Below, in pieces: positions 5,058 through 6,095 of a DNA stretch of 6,095 nucleotides. Under the pieces are notes generated by a model that ran no database searches, was not told the DNA's origin, and saw only the letters and a program-made list of their open reading frames with translations. Source of the stretch: JADZGC01 sp964613485 (lineage in GTDB: Bacteria > Patescibacteriota > Saccharimonadia > CAILAD01 > GCA-016700035); the NCBI GenBank assembly GCA_964613485.1, contig CAZTHB010000037.1:1-6095 (forward strand). Reading direction: 5' to 3'. The position numbers and the translations under genes are program-made. Every line of letters starts with the position of its first letter. Within the stretch, counting starts at the first letter, position 1.

Positions 5058-5615
5058 TCAGGTGGTGGTTGCGCCACCATCCGAGATGTACATGGCGAGG
5101 CCGATGAACCCCGTGAAGAGACGGGCGATGATCGGATCCTCCTCCTTGGGGAAGGCGCTCACGGCACCGAGCAGGCGCCGACCCTGCACCTCGGTGAAGG
5201 CGGCGCCGTCGTAGGGGAAGTCTCCCCACGTGAAGGTGCCGTCTTCCTCGACGCTCGCCACGCTGTCGAGGAAGAGGTACGGGTGATTGCGTCGGATCGT
5301 CTCGGTGTCCATGTTCTCGCGCGCAGCGGCGCGGATCTTGCGACACGCGTTGGCCGCGAAGCGAGGTCCTTCCGGACCCCAGAACGCCACCATGGCGATC
5401 AGCTTCTCGGGGTCGTCCCATACGTCGGCGAGCTTGATGTCGGGGGTGGCGAGCGCGAAGCCGAAGCTATCACGCTGCGCGATCGCCCCGGACTCCATCA
5501 TGGTGAAGATGGAGGACTTGACCTTGCCGGCGACCAGCTCGAGGCTGACCGCACCGCGCGTCCGGGGGTTCCAGACGAGCTCGGCGGGGAGGGATCCAAT
5601 GTTCAGTGTCGTCAT
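5058..5615 (-). CDS. Unrecognised 185-aa soluble protein with GC-rich codon use
   Basis: I do not recognise this family. It starts MTTLNIGSLPAELVWNPRTR and has no signal peptide or clear membrane segment; the most hydrophobic stretch is about 163-177 (ARLFTGFIGLAMYIS), near the C-terminus. Visible blocks are FGFALATPDIKLADVWDDPE (51-70), a basic/Ala helix RFAANACRKIRAAARE (85-100), HPYLFLDSVAS (111-121) and QGRRLLGAVSAFPKEEDPII (144-163). The last block and the Ala-rich helix faintly recall GlcG/HbpS-like proteins, but the match is too weak to name. Codons end mostly in G or C, and two 60-base lines I counted are 63-67% GC against 40-57% for three lines in the exporter gene. The reading frame is supported by that codon bias, a Shine-Dalgarno site and a good promoter. 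It is convergent with tgt. Confidence 0.82.
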   Translation of the reverse strand: MTTLNIGSLPAELVWNPRTRGAVSLELVAGKVKSSIFTMMESGAIAQRDSFGFALATPDIKLADVWDDPEKLIAMVAFWGPEGPRFAANACRKIRAAARENMDTETIRRNHPYLFLDSVASVEEDGTFTWGDFPYDGAAFTEVQGRRLLGAVSAFPKEEDPIIARLFTGFIGLAMYISDGGATTT

Positions 5616-5620
5616 GCTGT

Positions 5621-5625
5621 TCCTT
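5621..5625 (-). promoter_or_regulatory. Shine-Dalgarno site AAGGA of the 185-aa gene
   Basis: Minus strand reads TAAGGAACAGC then ATG, with AAGGA 5 bases before the start at 5615. It decides this start over an in-frame Met further upstream (5684) that lies ahead of the predicted transcription start. Confidence 0.75.
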
Positions 5626-5674
5626 ATGAGGGTGCATCTGCGATTGCAGTACGTCCGCTTTGGACGATCAGTAT

Positions 5675-5703
5675 ATATTAGCACAAAATGTATAAAATGT
5701 CAA
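5675..5703 (-). promoter_or_regulatory. Sigma70-type promoter of the 185-aa gene
   Basis: On the minus strand a perfect TTGACA (-35, 5703-5698) is followed after 17 bases by TAATAT (-10, 5680-5675). The start would be near 5668, giving a leader of about 50 nt. This is the only consensus -35 box in the window. Confidence 0.7.
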
Positions 5704-5709
5704 TATGTA

Positions 5710-5750
5710 TTGCCGGCTGGCAAAAAAATCCTGAATAGGGTTAGCTATCC
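5710..5750 (-). terminator. Probable terminator of the frameshifted right-edge gene, with an adjacent hairpin
   Basis: On the minus strand GGATAG and CTATTC (5750-5745 and 5738-5733) form a 6-bp stem with one wobble, and after four more bases comes a run of seven T (5728-5722). A second small hairpin, TTGCC/GGCAA around a 4-base loop (5710-5723), follows immediately and lies just upstream of the -35 box of the 185-aa gene. It may be an operator or simply part of the spacer. The spacer as a whole (5616-5769) is AT-rich, unlike the genes on either side, and holds no ORF of its own. Confidence 0.45.
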
Positions 5751-5769
5751 GGGAGGGGGTGGATTGAGC

Positions 5770-6095
5770 TCAGAGCACGAGGTCTTCGATCAACTCGCGA
5801 CCATTCATTCCCATCAGTAGGGACTCGCGGGCGACGGTGTAGTCGGTGTTCGGGCCATCAGGACGGTTGTCCCAGAAGCCCGATATGGTTCTGCGGTGCC
5901 CATCCGTCCCTGAATGAGGGCTGCTGGGCCACCACATGCGCCAGATCGACACTCTGGATGCCGAAGGCGACCTGAATGTCGCGCGGCATTGGCTGACCGA
6001 TTTTCGGTAGCTCACCGTCATGGCCATCGAGCCCGGGGACGAAGAGTACGTCATCGTTGTCCGGGTGGTAGCTAACCATGATCGGAATCATGGAT
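5770..6095 (-). pseudogene. Unrecognised gene with a frameshift, entering from the right edge
   Basis: Two overlapping minus-strand frames look like halves of one gene. The upstream half, from an ATG at 6091, begins MIPIMVSYHPDNDDVLFVPG and runs with GC-rich third positions to about RDGWAPQNHI (residues 61-70), then soon stops at 5858. The downstream half, in the frame shifted by one base, picks up near 5890 as SGFWDNRPDGPNTDYTVARE and ends MGMNGRELIEDLVL at 5770. Outside these stretches each frame reads as a low-quality shadow. Joined near 5885-5900 they give about 106 aa, acidic, soluble, with no motif I can name. The true start may lie beyond the edge; Met at 6091 and 6079 are both possible. 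The shift may be a sequencing error, a real mutation or programmed; I cannot tell which. Confidence 0.55.

Noticed and set aside
5034..5681. Plus-strand 215-aa and minus-strand 146-aa open frames over the 185-aa gene
   Set aside because: Long shadow frames are common in GC-rich coding DNA. Both are Arg/Gly/His-rich and lack start signals, while the 185-aa frame has promoter, Shine-Dalgarno and balanced composition.
5770..6054. The full 94-aa frame starting at 6054 as an independent gene
   Set aside because: Only its last 36 or so residues look coding; the earlier Ser/Arg-rich part is antisense-quality sequence overlapping the better upstream frame. A frameshifted single gene explains both.

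Overview
The window suggests a reduced-genome bacterium of the Patescibacteria (CPR), most likely Candidatus Saccharibacteria (TM7). The reasons are moderate base composition in the left five sixths, compact genes with short spacers, several genes whose -10 box sits almost on the start codon, a shortened divergent Tgt, and a small set of conserved membrane proteins. The standard genetic code works throughout. The assignment rests on overall resemblance, not on a marker gene, so I hold it with moderate confidence.

Left part (1-1433): three minus-strand genes. The first is the 5' end of galU (UTP-glucose-1-phosphate uridylyltransferase), running off the left edge. The second is a complete catalytic domain of a secreted glycoside hydrolase family 6 cellulase with a signal peptide, followed by a terminator hairpin. 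The third is the first 31 codons of a Crp/Fnr-type regulator, cut by a run of exactly 100 N (1239-1338). The gap separates the regulator from the cellulase start, so their linkage depends on a scaffold join.

Middle part (1436-5019): three plus-strand genes. They are a 595-aa ABC exporter half-transporter (membrane domain plus ATPase), a 161-aa four-helix membrane protein of unknown function, and a tRNA-guanine transglycosylase (tgt). The exporter is transcribed divergently from the Crp-like gene across a 61-base spacer. The two -10 boxes there form an 11-bp perfect inverted repeat. Four genes (galU, crp-like, exporter, tgt) have a TACAAT-like -10 box 6-9 bases before the ATG, which predicts leaderless or nearly leaderless mRNAs. 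The 161-aa gene instead has a leader and a strong Shine-Dalgarno site. The tgt promoter directly abuts the terminator of the gene before it.

Right part (5000-6095): a cluster of hairpins, including a bidirectional terminator, marks a change to visibly GC-rich sequence. Two minus-strand genes follow: an unrecognised 185-aa soluble protein with a consensus-like TTGACA promoter and a Shine-Dalgarno site, and an unrecognised gene entering from the right edge that carries a frameshift. Composition and expression signals differ from the rest of the window, pointing to acquired DNA or an assembly join.

The genes do not form one pathway. The coherent units are the divergent regulator/exporter pair and, if the scaffold is right, a cellulase lying just downstream of that regulator. 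No tRNA, rRNA, CRISPR or insertion sequence was seen.
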